DNA of 64,000 nt from Rhodohalobacter sp. 614A (GCF_021462415.1 NZ_JAKEDS010000002.1:1054001-1118000), one strand, 5' to 3'. Numbered from the stretch's first letter, positions 30,253 through 39,200 are shown. Translations and numbers: made by a program. The notes: generated by a model from the sequence alone, not told the origin.

Positions 30253-31002
30253 TTACTCCGAATACCAATCCTTCAACTTCACCTCAACATCCACATTTGC
30301 GGCATCTACTAAATTTTTAAATTCATTGATATCCTGTCCACGGTGGTGGTATGGGTAGACAATTGCCGGTTGGAATTCAATAACGGCATCAGCAGCTTGA
30401 TTGACGTCCATCGTGTAAGGCAGGTTCATGCAAACAAAAGCAATATCAATTCCTTCAAGAGATCTCATTTCAGGAATATCTTCCGTATCGCCGGAAAGGT
30501 AAACCGTTTTCCCTCCAAAATTGATGATGTAACCGTTGCCTCTCCCCTTTACGTGGCGTGAATCAGGATCATCTACTGGAAGGTTGTACATTGGAATAGC
30601 AGAAACCGGAAGTCCCATCACTTCTGCAGATTCACCGTTTCCGATAATAATCGTCTCGGCACCTGTAACTTCCATCTGGTCAGCCACAGCCTGCGGAACA
30701 ACAAACGTGGTGTTTTCGGTATCCAGTGCAGTCAGGGTTTCGGGATTCAGATGGTCACCATGAATATCAGTGATAAAAATGATGTCCGGGGCATCCAAAT
30801 CAGAAAAAAGTTCGGCACCTCCAAACGGATCCACAAAAATGGTCTTTCCATCAAATGTAAATGCAACTGTTCCGTGGTTAATCGGGTAGACGGTCAGGGC
30901 GCCATTTTCTGTGTCGTAAGTATCCGGAGTGGATGATAATTGGGCAAAAGCTGAAAAGGTGGAGAGTGCTAAAATCAGGATAGTAAAAAGTATATTCTTC
31001 AT
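30253..31002 (-). CDS. exported metallo-beta-lactamase-fold hydrolase
   Basis: 249 residues from ATG 31002, whose MKNILFTILILALSTFSAFA is a clean signal peptide; the frame stays open nine codons upstream but those residues do not fit. The mature protein has an MBL fold of the UlaG-like group: INHGTVAFTFDGKTIFVDPF, FITDIHGDHLNPETL (HxxDH metal motif; the first His of HxHxDH is replaced), YLSGDTEDIPEM and PYHHRGQ. The substrate is unknown; it should act in the periplasm. Confidence 0.82.
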   Translation of the reverse strand: MKNILFTILILALSTFSAFAQLSSTPDTYDTENGALTVYPINHGTVAFTFDGKTIFVDPFGGAELFSDLDAPDIIFITDIHGDHLNPETLTALDTENTTFVVPQAVADQMEVTGAETIIIGNGESAEVMGLPVSAIPMYNLPVDDPDSRHVKGRGNGYIINFGGKTVYLSGDTEDIPEMRSLEGIDIAFVCMNLPYTMDVNQAADAVIEFQPAIVYPYHHRGQDINEFKNLVDAANVDVEVKLKDWYSE

Positions 31003-31150
31003 GATGCCGGGATTGTCCATTAATTGCAATTGACTTCAACTGTGATACCGTACCAATTTAATAGCCTTGGGAGATTTAGCAAAATTATGTGGTTATCCAG
31101 GAAGAATGATTAGCAAAAAGGCAATTAAATGGAGTGCAAGCTGAAAAAAA

Positions 31151-31636
31151 TCACCGAAGCTCTTCAAATTGAGGGATCGTTTCCAGGAAGTAAATCATCT
31201 TCTCTTCAGCTTTCTGAATTGCTGCAGCAATTTTTTTTTCATCAATCTTGATTTGCCTGATCTTCTCATCAGATTGCAAAGCCAGGTATTTCTGAGCATT
31301 TCTTCGAAGTTCAAAACCAGTTCTCTTGATCTGATCCATTGCTTTCTCTTCGGGAAAAAAAATCCTGAAATTATAATGTGGGGCCACATGATAGTGGCCA
31401 TCGTCTTTTCCGAAACAATCAAACTTCATGATCTCCTTACCCCGTGATTTAAGAATAAGTGCCGGCCCTTTGCCGATCTTCAGAATTTTCCAATAAACCT
31501 CAAATTTCAGATCCGCTTGAATCGGGATTATTTCAACGTCTTTTCTCACTGATTTTTTCTGCCCATTTTTGGCTTTCCGAAGCCCGACTTTCTTTAGCAC
31601 TTTTTTTGCGAGAGTTTTTATTCCAGATCTGCTCAT
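31151..31636 (-). CDS. unknown basic protein
   Basis: 161 residues. The first 35 are very rich in Lys and Arg (RSGIKTLAKKVLKKVGLRKA), the centre has beta-type sequence with aromatic and His residues (KFDCFGKDDGHYHVAPHYNF), and the last 60 are helical and charged. No signal or membrane segment. The basic head could bind nucleic acid. I do not recognise the family. It has neighbours on the same strand at 100-150 base distance, which says little. Confidence 0.6.
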   Translation of the reverse strand: MSRSGIKTLAKKVLKKVGLRKAKNGQKKSVRKDVEIIPIQADLKFEVYWKILKIGKGPALILKSRGKEIMKFDCFGKDDGHYHVAPHYNFRIFFPEEKAMDQIKRTGFELRRNAQKYLALQSDEKIRQIKIDEKKIAAAIQKAEEKMIYFLETIPQFEELR

Positions 31637-31734
31637 AATAGTGTAAGCTAATAGACTGGTTCATGGACAATACTTCTCTTTTGTTTGAATATAGGAATGA
31701 GATTCTATTTTTCCGCCTTTATCGTGGGAAAGAA

Positions 31735-32595
31735 TTATTCCTGTTCTTTCTTTATTGAAAAATCATGATTACTGAACACATCCGATAAAATTGATTGTTC
31801 AATAAAACTTCGCTGACTTGATTTGACCGGTACACGAATCACCAGGTGAATTTCTCCGGCTGTTGGAACCTGAACAGTCACCCGTGGATCAGCCGTTGGC
31901 ACATCCAGTCCTTTTTCCTGGCTTAAATATTCCATATGCATTCTCACCTCTTTTAAATAAGGTTTGCAATACTTGTTTGCCGATTTCAGGAAGGCTTCCT
32001 GGGCAGCACGCCAGTTTTCATCACGTTTGAAAGGAACTGTAAACACATGCAGCACAAAATCATGCGTATAGCTTTCGTTGATAACGGGTTCGGATACAAA
32101 CATGGCATTGGGGATGACGGTCATCCGTCCGGTACGCTGATGGGTGAGCTTACCCGGACCAACTTCAAGAATAGTCGTTGCCAAAATGTTTTGGTCAATC
32201 ACATCACCCCGAAAATCCTTGATTTGAATTCGATCGCCAATATTAAAAGAACGGGCCCCGGTTTTTAAAATGGATCCGGTCACGCACATAATCAGTTCTT
32301 TCGTAGCTACTACAAAGGCTACGGCGATGGCTACAACCGAAAGAGCGAGTGTGCGAAGTTCTTCACCCCAGATAAAAATCAGCCCGAATATTAATACCAA
32401 AATCATGGCATTCCGGGTTTGGACCAGCCATCGTCTCTGGAGTTCTTTTGATCGTACTTTCTTTCTGATAAACCTTGATGCAATAGAACGCAGAGCGATT
32501 ACAAACAATATAAGAATTGCTGTTTCCAGCAGTAGTGTCAGCATCGTTTCAGAAATGGCCAGTTGATCCTGCAAGGGTGTTAAACCATCGAACAT
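31735..32595 (-). CDS. mechanosensitive ion channel family protein
   Basis: 286 residues with N-terminal membrane helices (about 18-40, 60-80, 86-105), a pore-like helix (LRTLALSVVAIAVAFVVAT), then SILKTGARSFNIGDRIQIKD, the MscS domain signature, and a soluble C-terminal part. It is diverged from the MscS gene at 23.2 kb, lacking the Gly-rich pore, so conductance and gating may differ. Monocistronic as far as can be seen. Confidence 0.85.
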   Translation of the reverse strand: MFDGLTPLQDQLAISETMLTLLLETAILILFVIALRSIASRFIRKKVRSKELQRRWLVQTRNAMILVLIFGLIFIWGEELRTLALSVVAIAVAFVVATKELIMCVTGSILKTGARSFNIGDRIQIKDFRGDVIDQNILATTILEVGPGKLTHQRTGRMTVIPNAMFVSEPVINESYTHDFVLHVFTVPFKRDENWRAAQEAFLKSANKYCKPYLKEVRMHMEYLSQEKGLDVPTADPRVTVQVPTAGEIHLVIRVPVKSSQRSFIEQSILSDVFSNHDFSIKKEQE

Positions 32596-32682
32596 TTAAA
32601 AATGAGAAGAGATTTTACGGGATACTTCGCTTGACCTGTTGAAACGGCTTTTAAATACGGTTCAAGGAAGATTTCGAATTTG

Positions 32683-32771
32683 CGGAGAGGGAGGGATTCG
32701 AACCCTCGATACCCCTTTCAGGGTATACTCCCTTAGCAGGGGAGCGCTTTCGACCACTCAGCCACCTCTCC
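32683..32771 (-). tRNA. tRNA-Ser (GCT)
   Basis: On the minus strand GGAGAGG (32771-32765) pairs with CCTCTCC (32690-32684) as acceptor stem, discriminator G at 32683. The D arm holds GGCTGAGTGGTCGAAAGC, the anticodon loop CTGCTAA gives anticodon GCT, the long variable arm (TATACCC/GGGGTAT type) is class II, and the T arm is GGGTTCGAATCCC. CCA is not encoded. Confidence 0.95.
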
Positions 32772-32802
32772 GAACGGTCAAATTATGACTCTTAAAGAGC
32801 AT

Positions 32803-32834
32803 CCAATATAGGAACCTTTTATATGCCTTTGCAA
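32803..32834 (-). promoter_or_regulatory. promoter of tRNA-Ser
   Basis: On the minus strand TTG (32834-32832), a 21-base spacer ending TTCC, and TATATTGG (32810-32803). The tRNA begins 32 bases later. The tRNA-Leu promoter at 62.8 kb has the same spacing and spacer end. Confidence 0.45.
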
Positions 32835-32854
32835 CCCGGGATTTGAATTTATTT

Positions 32855-33421
32855 CTAATTCTCTTCTTTTTCCTGGAGAATATAAATCTGTGCTAAATTC
32901 CTGCCTTCCTGGGCATAATCAAGGCCGTATCCCAGAACAAACAGATCCGGAATTTTAAAACCGACGTAATCAATTTGAACATTGTATTTGGTTGCGTCCG
33001 ATTTGTGCAGCATCGTTATCACCGAAAGCGAAGCCGGTTTCAACTCGCCTACTTTGTCTACAAGATATTTCATCGATAAACCGGTATCTACAATATCTTC
33101 CACCAAAATTACGTGGCGTCCTTTCAAATTCGCATCAATCTCTTTCAATTGTTTTACCTGTCCGGATGATACTTTTTCATCGCCGTAACTGCTCAACTTC
33201 AAAAAATCCACTTCGCAGGGTATGGTTACGTAACGCATCAAATCAGCCAGAAAAATATATGCACCGTTCAAAACTCCAATAAAGATGGGCTTCTTGTCTT
33301 TAAACTCGTGGCTCAATTGATCACCCAGTTGCCGGATTCGCTGCTGTATTTCTTCGTGAGTGAGATACACACGAAATTTTTCTCCATTGATATTTACATA
33401 TTCCGGTTGATACAAATCCAT
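32855..33421 (-). CDS. hpt: hypoxanthine phosphoribosyltransferase
   Basis: 188 residues from ATG 33421, which lies one base after the tilS stop; a TTG three codons upstream would overlap it. The PRPP-binding loop is VILVEDIVDTGLSMKYLV, with the flexible-loop segment KLSSYGDEKVSSGQV and the purine-contact region VDYVGFKIPDLFVLGYGLD. It converts hypoxanthine (and often guanine) with PRPP to IMP. The tilS-hpt order is conserved across many bacteria. It is last in the CBM48-birA-tilS-hpt operon. Confidence 0.96.
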   Translation of the reverse strand: MDLYQPEYVNINGEKFRVYLTHEEIQQRIRQLGDQLSHEFKDKKPIFIGVLNGAYIFLADLMRYVTIPCEVDFLKLSSYGDEKVSSGQVKQLKEIDANLKGRHVILVEDIVDTGLSMKYLVDKVGELKPASLSVITMLHKSDATKYNVQIDYVGFKIPDLFVLGYGLDYAQEGRNLAQIYILQEKEEN

Positions 33422-33422
33422 G

Positions 33423-34784
33423 TCAGTCAACTTTTCTGATTTTTAAGGTTTGTGTGGTTGATGAAGTACAGCGAACGGTTTCGGAAATGGTTCCTATGGC
33501 GTTCGATTTTAAGTTAGCCGGAAATATAAGAGCACAAATTGTGCCATCAAAAGATTCCAACACAAGCGCATCCTTCTTCAAGTCCGAAGGAATTTTTCGA
33601 TTTGTTAAATGATCGGAGACCAGTTGAGTGCCCCCCATTCCAAATGGCTGAAAACGATCGCCCGATTTCCAATATCTCAGGGTTAAGGGAAATGCTATTT
33701 GATTGATATCGAGGTATAGAATTTTATTATAAAATTGTTCCGAAATCTCTTCTTTATAAAAGGCAAACCCATTGATTTCCAGAGAGTTACCTATCTGATC
33801 CTCATAAATTTTATAATGGATTTTCTCAGGAGATGAATCATCTACAATTTTAAAAACCGTTCGATCTCGCTGAATAAAATGCTCACCAGAAATTTGGAGT
33901 TTTTGCCCGCTTTCCAAATGATACAGTTCGTCCAAATTCTCCAAAAAACCAAGACTCACCTCTGCATCAATCTCACACTCTTTGATAAATTCAAGTAGAA
34001 TTGACGGCTGAATATCCTGCGGAAGATCCAGAAATTTTTTACGGTTTAATTGCTTCTTCCCTTCCCTTGTTTGATTTAACATCCAACCGACCATTGCAAA
34101 AAATTCATTCGATCGATCGGTAACTCTTAGCAAGTTATTTTTCCATCCCGGGAATAGACGATTCAGATCAGGGAACCAATGATTTCGTATAAAATTACGT
34201 GCATAGGTCGATTCTTCATTCGTTCTGTCGATGCGATAGGGAATATTAAACTCCTCGACGAAATCCATAATTTCCGCCTTTGAAATATTCAACAACGGAC
34301 GAAATAAAACTCCGTCTATCACTTCCATGCCCCTCCAGGAAGCAAGGCCGGCTCCCCTCAAAATTTTTTGGAGAATTGTTTCAAGCTGATCATCCTGGTG
34401 ATGAGCCGTGAGAACAAGACCGGCCTCAAGTTCATTTCTGAGCTCTTCAAAAGCTACATAACGTCGATACCGGGCCCAATCCTGGAAATTTTTACCAACA
34501 GCTTCCATCTTAGAATCAAACCGGAGCGACACACATTCCATGCCCCAATGCATACAAATGTCTTCCACAAGTTTCTGATCGTTGTCTGACGCCTCACCGC
34601 GCAGCTGGTAATTGCAGTGTACAACAATTGTTTCTACATCAAACCGATGCAACAGATAGAGCATCGCCATCGAGTCCGGTCCGCCACTAACCCCGGCAAT
34701 GACACGGCTATTGGGTTGAGACAGATGGACCTGCTTCTGTTGCTGAAATTCCTTCGCTATCGGGGATGATTCGAACTTGCTCAT
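33423..34784 (-). CDS. tilS: tRNA(Ile)-lysidine synthetase
   Basis: 453 residues from ATG 34784; ATG 34802 is an alternative. The PP-loop ATPase motif VIAGVSGGPDSMAMLYLL and the later LTAHHQDDQLETILQKILRG, GMEVIDGVLFRPLL and RTNEESTYARNFIRNHWFP define TilS, which lysidinylates C34 of tRNA-Ile(CAU) so that it reads AUA. The C-terminal domain has RYWKSGDRFQPFGMGGTQLV. No start codon is available after the birA stop, so the gene must overlap birA by 77-95 bases in another frame. Confidence 0.95.
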   Translation of the reverse strand: MSKFESSPIAKEFQQQKQVHLSQPNSRVIAGVSGGPDSMAMLYLLHRFDVETIVVHCNYQLRGEASDNDQKLVEDICMHWGMECVSLRFDSKMEAVGKNFQDWARYRRYVAFEELRNELEAGLVLTAHHQDDQLETILQKILRGAGLASWRGMEVIDGVLFRPLLNISKAEIMDFVEEFNIPYRIDRTNEESTYARNFIRNHWFPDLNRLFPGWKNNLLRVTDRSNEFFAMVGWMLNQTREGKKQLNRKKFLDLPQDIQPSILLEFIKECEIDAEVSLGFLENLDELYHLESGQKLQISGEHFIQRDRTVFKIVDDSSPEKIHYKIYEDQIGNSLEINGFAFYKEEISEQFYNKILYLDINQIAFPLTLRYWKSGDRFQPFGMGGTQLVSDHLTNRKIPSDLKKDALVLESFDGTICALIFPANLKSNAIGTISETVRCTSSTTQTLKIRKVD

Positions 34785-35553
34785 ATGTGAATGTATTGAC
34801 ATCCAACTGCTGATTCAACATCATTAACTCTCCATTCGAGTTTATCCCGATAAATTTGAATTTTTGATTGGGGATAACTCCATTGATGCTTACCTGAACC
34901 CATTCTCCATAACCAACAAGCTTTTTACTGATGTCTTTTTTTAGAGTTTCATCTCGTTTGTACCACCGTTGATAGATATTTTCCATTCCGAGTAAGAGCT
35001 CATTCAAAAGTTCTTCTCTGGAAAGTGTGGAATCCGATACTTCATTGAATGAAATCGCAGTTTCTTTCACACCATTACTAAAATGACTCTGTCCCACATT
35101 CAAACCAAAACCAATCAAAACGCGATCGGTTCTGGAGCCATTAAAAATACATTCTGTAAGTACGCCTCCCAGTTTCTTTCCATCTACGAGAATATCGTTT
35201 GGCCATTTAAGACAAACCTGTTTAGACTCTGATATGTGAGGTTCTAAAGTCTTTGTAATGGAATATGCAATACCAATAGAAAGCAGGTTTAGCCGCTCTT
35301 TTACATTTGGCCGAAATGCGACCGTAAATGTAAGATTTTTAAAGGGTTCAGCCTCCCACTTTCGCTCGTATTGTCCCCGCCCTTTCAACTGATGGTCAGC
35401 CAAAACGACTGTTCCGTGGGATAAATCGGAAGAGGGAATTCCTTTCAAGTAAGAATTGGTGGAATCTGTTTTTTCGAGGTAGATAAATTCACTTCCCAAC
35501 CAGGAAGTCTGAAGTATATGACGAAACTGATCTACATCGAATTTTTTGGACAT
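34708..35553 (-). CDS. birA: biotin-[acetyl-CoA-carboxylase] ligase
   Basis: 281 residues, no DNA-binding domain, so a monofunctional ligase. Motifs: LEKTDSTNSYLK, ADHQLKGRGQYERKWEAEP (biotinyl-AMP loop), KWPNDILVDGKKLGGVLTE and LIGFGLNVGQ. It activates biotin and attaches it to carboxylase carrier proteins. The C-terminal cap ends around YEQVRIIPD; the last ~16 residues (SEGISATEAGPSVSTQ) look like a tail imposed by overlap with tilS. It begins four bases after the CBM48-type gene. Confidence 0.95.
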   Translation of the reverse strand: MSKKFDVDQFRHILQTSWLGSEFIYLEKTDSTNSYLKGIPSSDLSHGTVVLADHQLKGRGQYERKWEAEPFKNLTFTVAFRPNVKERLNLLSIGIAYSITKTLEPHISESKQVCLKWPNDILVDGKKLGGVLTECIFNGSRTDRVLIGFGLNVGQSHFSNGVKETAISFNEVSDSTLSREELLNELLLGMENIYQRWYKRDETLKKDISKKLVGYGEWVQVSINGVIPNQKFKFIGINSNGELMMLNQQLDVNTFTYEQVRIIPDSEGISATEAGPSVSTQ

Positions 35554-35557
35554 GAGT

Positions 35558-35857
35558 TTACTTTCCTACTTCCACAACGCTGTCTTCACTTCCAAAATCA
35601 TTGGCAACATATTTGTCAGCGGCATCGTCATTTTCCCACTTTTCACCGTCAATTAAATATTTAAAACGGTATTCATTTTCTGGTTTCAGCCGCAGGGTTA
35701 CTTCCCATTTATCCTTCTTTTTTTTAAGGCTGTCTGATTCCTTGTCCCAGTCATTAAAATCGCCTACAAGTTGAACACTATTTTCAGCCCACTCTACTGG
35801 GATTGAAAATGTTACCTTACAAATTGTTCTCTTTGGTGTAAAAGTCTTTTTTAACAT
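35558..35857 (-). CDS. CBM48 (isoamylase/AMPK glycogen-binding-like) protein
   Basis: 99 residues consisting of one beta-sandwich module: VTFSIPVEWAENSVQLVGDF then NDWDKESDSLKKKKDKWEVT and LRLKPENEYRFKYLIDGEKW. The VGDFNDW and YRFKYLIDG motifs are those of CBM48/AMPK-beta glycogen-binding domains. There is no enzyme attached, so it may be a stand-alone glucan-binding or scaffold protein. It heads the birA-tilS-hpt operon. Confidence 0.85.
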   Translation of the reverse strand: MLKKTFTPKRTICKVTFSIPVEWAENSVQLVGDFNDWDKESDSLKKKKDKWEVTLRLKPENEYRFKYLIDGEKWENDDAADKYVANDFGSEDSVVEVGK

Positions 35858-35992
35858 GATCGTTGGATTGCTATTTGAAATTTAACACACAGAAACTACC
35901 TAATAATCTTATGATATAAAATGTTTATGAGTTTATTATTATGTTAAAAATGTTATTAAACTTTATTTATTTAAAATAAAATGGTTTTATAG

Positions 35993-36000
35993 CAAAAGTA
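35993..36000 (-). promoter_or_regulatory. possible -7 box of the CBM48-birA operon
   Basis: On the minus strand TACTTTTG (36000-35993) matches TAnnTTTG. It lies about 135 bases before the CBM48 start in a very AT-rich 230-base gap. No -33 TTG stands at normal spacing. Confidence 0.3.
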
Positions 36001-36087
36001 TTAGAGATGGGAGCGTTTCCCGTCTTAACAAAAAAGTTTAAACCACTGATAAAGCTTAAGATCATCGGAATTTCAAAAAATTGCTAA

Positions 36088-37809
36088 TCAATAAAGTGCC
36101 CTCCAACCTTCCAGTAGTTCATAGACCTGATCCAATTCTTCAGTTTCTAAAATTTTATCGGAAAGATCCTTCATCTCCTTATAAGTATGGCTACAAAGCA
36201 CAGATTTAACAGCAGGAATAGAACCGGTATTCATACTCAAATCATTAATCCCCATACCAAGAAGGCAAGCGGCAGCTTCTGGTTTCGATGCCATTTCCCC
36301 ACAGACTGTAACCGGAATATTATGCTTATCGGCTGATTCTTTAGTGATTTTTATCAGTCTCCAGATAGCCGGGTGAAAACTGTCAAACAGATGTGAAATC
36401 TTCTCATTTCCACGATCTACGGCAAGAGTATACTGGGTTAAATCATTCGTACCGATACTAAAAAAATCCACATACTTGGCTACAAACTCAGACATCAGAG
36501 CAATACTTGGCACCTCAACCATCACTCCAATAGAAATATTCTCATCAAAGGGAATATCCTGACGAGCAAGGTTTTTCATTACATTCGTACAAATTTCTTT
36601 CACCGACCGGATCTCATCGATTCTAGACACCATCGGTATCAAAATTTTTACTTTCCCAGAAAAATGACCAGATACTCGGTAGATTGCTTCCAGTTGATTT
36701 CTCAGTAATTTTCTTTTGTCTAACAACATTCGAACTCCCCGCCAGCCGAGGAACGGATTGTCTTCAAATGAGGAATCATCAAGAATTTTGTCGCCCCCGG
36801 CATCGAACAAGCGAATGGTTACAGAGTTTTGACCGGCAGCCTCCAATACTTTTCCATAAAACTCGACCTGCTGCTCTACATTAAATTTTTCCGAATCAAA
36901 CAGAACCGTTTCTGTTCTCAATAGCCCGATTCCTTTAGCTCCGTGTGTATTTAATCTGGGTAATTCTTCGAGGAATTCAATATTTGCACGAAGTGTAAAT
37001 TGTGAGCCGCATTCCGTTTTATCAGGTTTATTAGCCCATTCAAGAGCTTTTTCAAAACGTTTTTGCTCGTCCTCTCTACGGCGTTTATACTGCTCTTTCT
37101 GCTTCCAGGTGGGATTGATTATCACCTGACCCGTGGTTCCGTCAATAATTACATCGCTGCCGTCATAGATGTTATATCGGTTCCAGTGGACATTAATCAC
37201 ACAGGGAATTCCCAAAGATTGCGACAAAATTACGGCGTGTGAAGTAAGCCCGCCCTTTTCCATCACAATTCCTGCAATATTAATCCGGCTCAGATAAACC
37301 ATCGCCGTCGGTGAGATTTCTTCAGCAAAGACGATTTCTCCTTTTTTTACGGCGTACCCCTTTTTCTTCTCTTTGGTAGCTCGTATTAATTCATCCCGGA
37401 CCGAAACAATGTCGATGGTGCGGTCTTTGGCCCATGCAGAACCTGAATTTTCCATCAACTGAATGTAATCGTTAAACGTGCTGAAGATGGCATATTCAAC
37501 CGCAAATTGATCTTTCTCGATCTTTGATTTTACTGAGGAAGTTACTTCGGGATCATAAAGTGTTTGAATTTGAGCATCAATAATCTCTTCAAGCTCTTCA
37601 TCCTCAGGAATATATTTCAGCTTCTCATACTCACTGCTCACCAGCTCTCTCGCCTTTTCGAATTTGCCGATGTGCTTTTCGATATCCGATTCAGCAATTT
37701 TTTCGGGGTGAACAGCACTGCTTTCATCACGGAGTGTCCACACTTTGCCTATCCCGATTCCGTGAGCTGCTGGGCGACCTGAAAATACTTTTGTGTGGAA
37801 ATCCTTCAT
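36088..37809 (-). CDS. ptsI: PTS enzyme I
   Basis: 573 residues, the family length. The phospho-accepting histidine (about residue 190) is in IVMEKGGLTSHAVILSQSLG, and the C-terminal PEP-binding barrel shows GIGLLRTETVLFDSEKF, LDDSSFEDNPFLGWRGVRML, VMVEVPSIALMSEFVAKYVD, FFSIGTNDLTQYTLAVDRGN and ITVCGEMA-type sequence (PVTVCGEMASKP). It transfers phosphate from PEP to HPr, encoded immediately upstream with a 2-base gap. No sugar-specific EII gene is present in the window. Confidence 0.96.
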   Translation of the reverse strand: MKDFHTKVFSGRPAAHGIGIGKVWTLRDESSAVHPEKIAESDIEKHIGKFEKARELVSSEYEKLKYIPEDEELEEIIDAQIQTLYDPEVTSSVKSKIEKDQFAVEYAIFSTFNDYIQLMENSGSAWAKDRTIDIVSVRDELIRATKEKKKGYAVKKGEIVFAEEISPTAMVYLSRINIAGIVMEKGGLTSHAVILSQSLGIPCVINVHWNRYNIYDGSDVIIDGTTGQVIINPTWKQKEQYKRRREDEQKRFEKALEWANKPDKTECGSQFTLRANIEFLEELPRLNTHGAKGIGLLRTETVLFDSEKFNVEQQVEFYGKVLEAAGQNSVTIRLFDAGGDKILDDSSFEDNPFLGWRGVRMLLDKRKLLRNQLEAIYRVSGHFSGKVKILIPMVSRIDEIRSVKEICTNVMKNLARQDIPFDENISIGVMVEVPSIALMSEFVAKYVDFFSIGTNDLTQYTLAVDRGNEKISHLFDSFHPAIWRLIKITKESADKHNIPVTVCGEMASKPEAAACLLGMGINDLSMNTGSIPAVKSVLCSHTYKEMKDLSDKILETEELDQVYELLEGWRALY

Positions 37810-37811
37810 GA

Positions 37812-38081
37812 TCAGGATGCCATGTTGAACTTATTTTCGAATAATTCGGCTATCTTTTCCAGGGCTTCTTTTTCATCTGGTCCCTCCAGAATAAGCTCCA
37901 TTTCTGCCCCCGATTCTGCTGCGAGAGTCATAACACCCAGGATACTTTTTCCATTAACTTTGTATCCGTACATCTTTATAAAAAAATCAGATTTAAACCT
38001 GGAAGCGGTCTTTACTAAAACAGAGGCAGGACGCGCATGTAAACCGGATTCGTTTTTAACAACTACTTTTTTAGAAACCAT
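37812..38081 (-). CDS. ptsH: HPr phosphocarrier protein
   Basis: 89 residues from ATG 38081 (MVSKKVVVKN); the frame is open eight codons further upstream. His15 lies in SGLHARPAS, the site phosphorylated by enzyme I, and Ser46 in NGKSILGVMTLAAESG is kept, as in HPr proteins controlled by HPr kinase. With ptsI directly downstream it forms a minimal PTS core. Gene symbol given by family; it could equally be a regulatory (NPr-like) HPr. Confidence 0.93.
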   Translation of the reverse strand: MVSKKVVVKNESGLHARPASVLVKTASRFKSDFFIKMYGYKVNGKSILGVMTLAAESGAEMELILEGPDEKEALEKIAELFENKFNMAS

Positions 38082-38192
38082 AGATTTTAAGAGAAGATAA
38101 AACAATATGATTGATAACCTTAACTGAAGATATGAAAAACAAAGTATCGTTTTAGAACATAGATAAAGATTATCAAAGAAAGTTTTAAAAAC

Positions 38193-38268
38193 TTAATCGA
38201 AATCGAATTTGGATGCCGTACTTTGAACGACATCCTTTAATTCTTGATGAGGTTTAAAGCGAATTGAT
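38193..38268 (-). pseudogene. possible C-terminal remnant of an HU/IHF-like gene
   Basis: Minus-strand frame ending at TAA 38193 reads SIRFKPHQELKDVVQSTASK then FDFD. 'IRFKP-x-x-ELKD-x-V' is how many HU-type DNA-binding proteins end. Upstream in this frame the sequence runs into the end of the holin-like gene and is not HU-like, and there is no start codon. If real it is a fragment left by rearrangement; the match is short. Confidence 0.3.
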
Positions 38269-38595
38269 TTAGAAAATCCAGAGCAGAACGGAATTGAGCG
38301 CAGAAATAATGATACTGTAAATAACAGCCCACCAGAAACTTTTGATGGTAAGCCCGTCAACCATTTTATCAATAATCATCAAAATCCAGGCATTGATAAC
38401 CAGCACAAAAAGCCCGAGTGTTAGAACGGTGAGCGGCAACGTTAATAATACAATGAGTGGTTTGATAAACATATTAATCAAACCAAGCAGAATCGCAACA
38501 CCGATGGCCGTCCAAAAACTTTTAATTTTAACGCCGTCAAGGATATAGGCTCCCAGAAAAACAACAATGCTATTAATGAGCAATATTTTTAACAT
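38269..38595 (-). CDS. holin-like (YvlD/DUF360-type) membrane protein
   Basis: 108 residues with four hydrophobic helices and the motifs AILLGLINMFIKPLIVLLTL, LPLTVLTLGLFVLVINAWIL and DGLTIKSFWWAVIYSI. This is the phage_holin_4_2/YvlD family: named for phage holins but widespread as a chromosomal membrane protein of unknown role, often in envelope-stress regulons. No phage genes are near. Confidence 0.88.
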   Translation of the reverse strand: MLKILLINSIVVFLGAYILDGVKIKSFWTAIGVAILLGLINMFIKPLIVLLTLPLTVLTLGLFVLVINAWILMIIDKMVDGLTIKSFWWAVIYSIIISALNSVLLWIF

Positions 38596-38656
38596 AGGTA
38601 TGATGATTAAATGGAGGTTTCACTTCAATACGAATCAAACCAAATAAAGTTTAGTT

Positions 38657-39100
38657 ATGCAGTTGATTTATGCCCAGAGTTTGGATGACCTTTCCTCTAT
38701 GGATCTTTACATGATGCTCAAGCTCAGACAGGATATTTTCATTATTGAACAAGATTGTATCTATAATGACCTGGATAATTATGATCCACTTTGCGAACAC
38801 TTGCTACTGAAAGATGGAACCAATGTTGTCGCCTGCGCACGAATCGTGCCGGAAAATACAAAGTTTAATCAGCCTTCGATTGGCAGAGTTGCCGTACATA
38901 AAGAATACCGCCGGCAGGGTCTTGGCAAAGAAATGATGCTAAAGGCGCTGGAAGTCCTTTCTAAAAAAAATATCGATACTGTAATTATCGAAGCCCAGAG
39001 TTACCTGTTGGCATTTTATGAATCTTTAGGATTTCACAAAATAAGTGAAGCTTATACAGTAGATGGCATTTCACATCATAAAATGATCTATCGGTATTAA
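38657..39100 (+). CDS. GNAT acetyltransferase, ElaA-like
   Basis: 147 residues. The beginning (LYMMLKLRQDIFIIEQDCIY) and ACARIVP then IGRVAVHKEYRRQGLGKEMM (acetyl-CoA-binding R/QxxGxG/A loop) match the ElaA branch of the GNAT fold. The C-terminal IIEAQSYLLAFYESLGF is the usual last strand-helix. Substrate unknown. It is a single plus-strand gene with a 455-base gap after it. Confidence 0.9.
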   Translation: MQLIYAQSLDDLSSMDLYMMLKLRQDIFIIEQDCIYNDLDNYDPLCEHLLLKDGTNVVACARIVPENTKFNQPSIGRVAVHKEYRRQGLGKEMMLKALEVLSKKNIDTVIIEAQSYLLAFYESLGFHKISEAYTVDGISHHKMIYRY

Positions 39101-39200
39101 ACACCGATTTTGTCAATCTGACCTCATCTACAAAAAAAATCACACAATACCAGAAATCAGTAGTCCCAAGCTTTTCCAGTAATGTTGATATAAAGAATGG

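Noticed and set aside
38269-38595. Prophage, because of the holin-like gene
   Set aside because: The family is a common chromosomal membrane protein and no other phage gene, integrase or att-like repeat is present.
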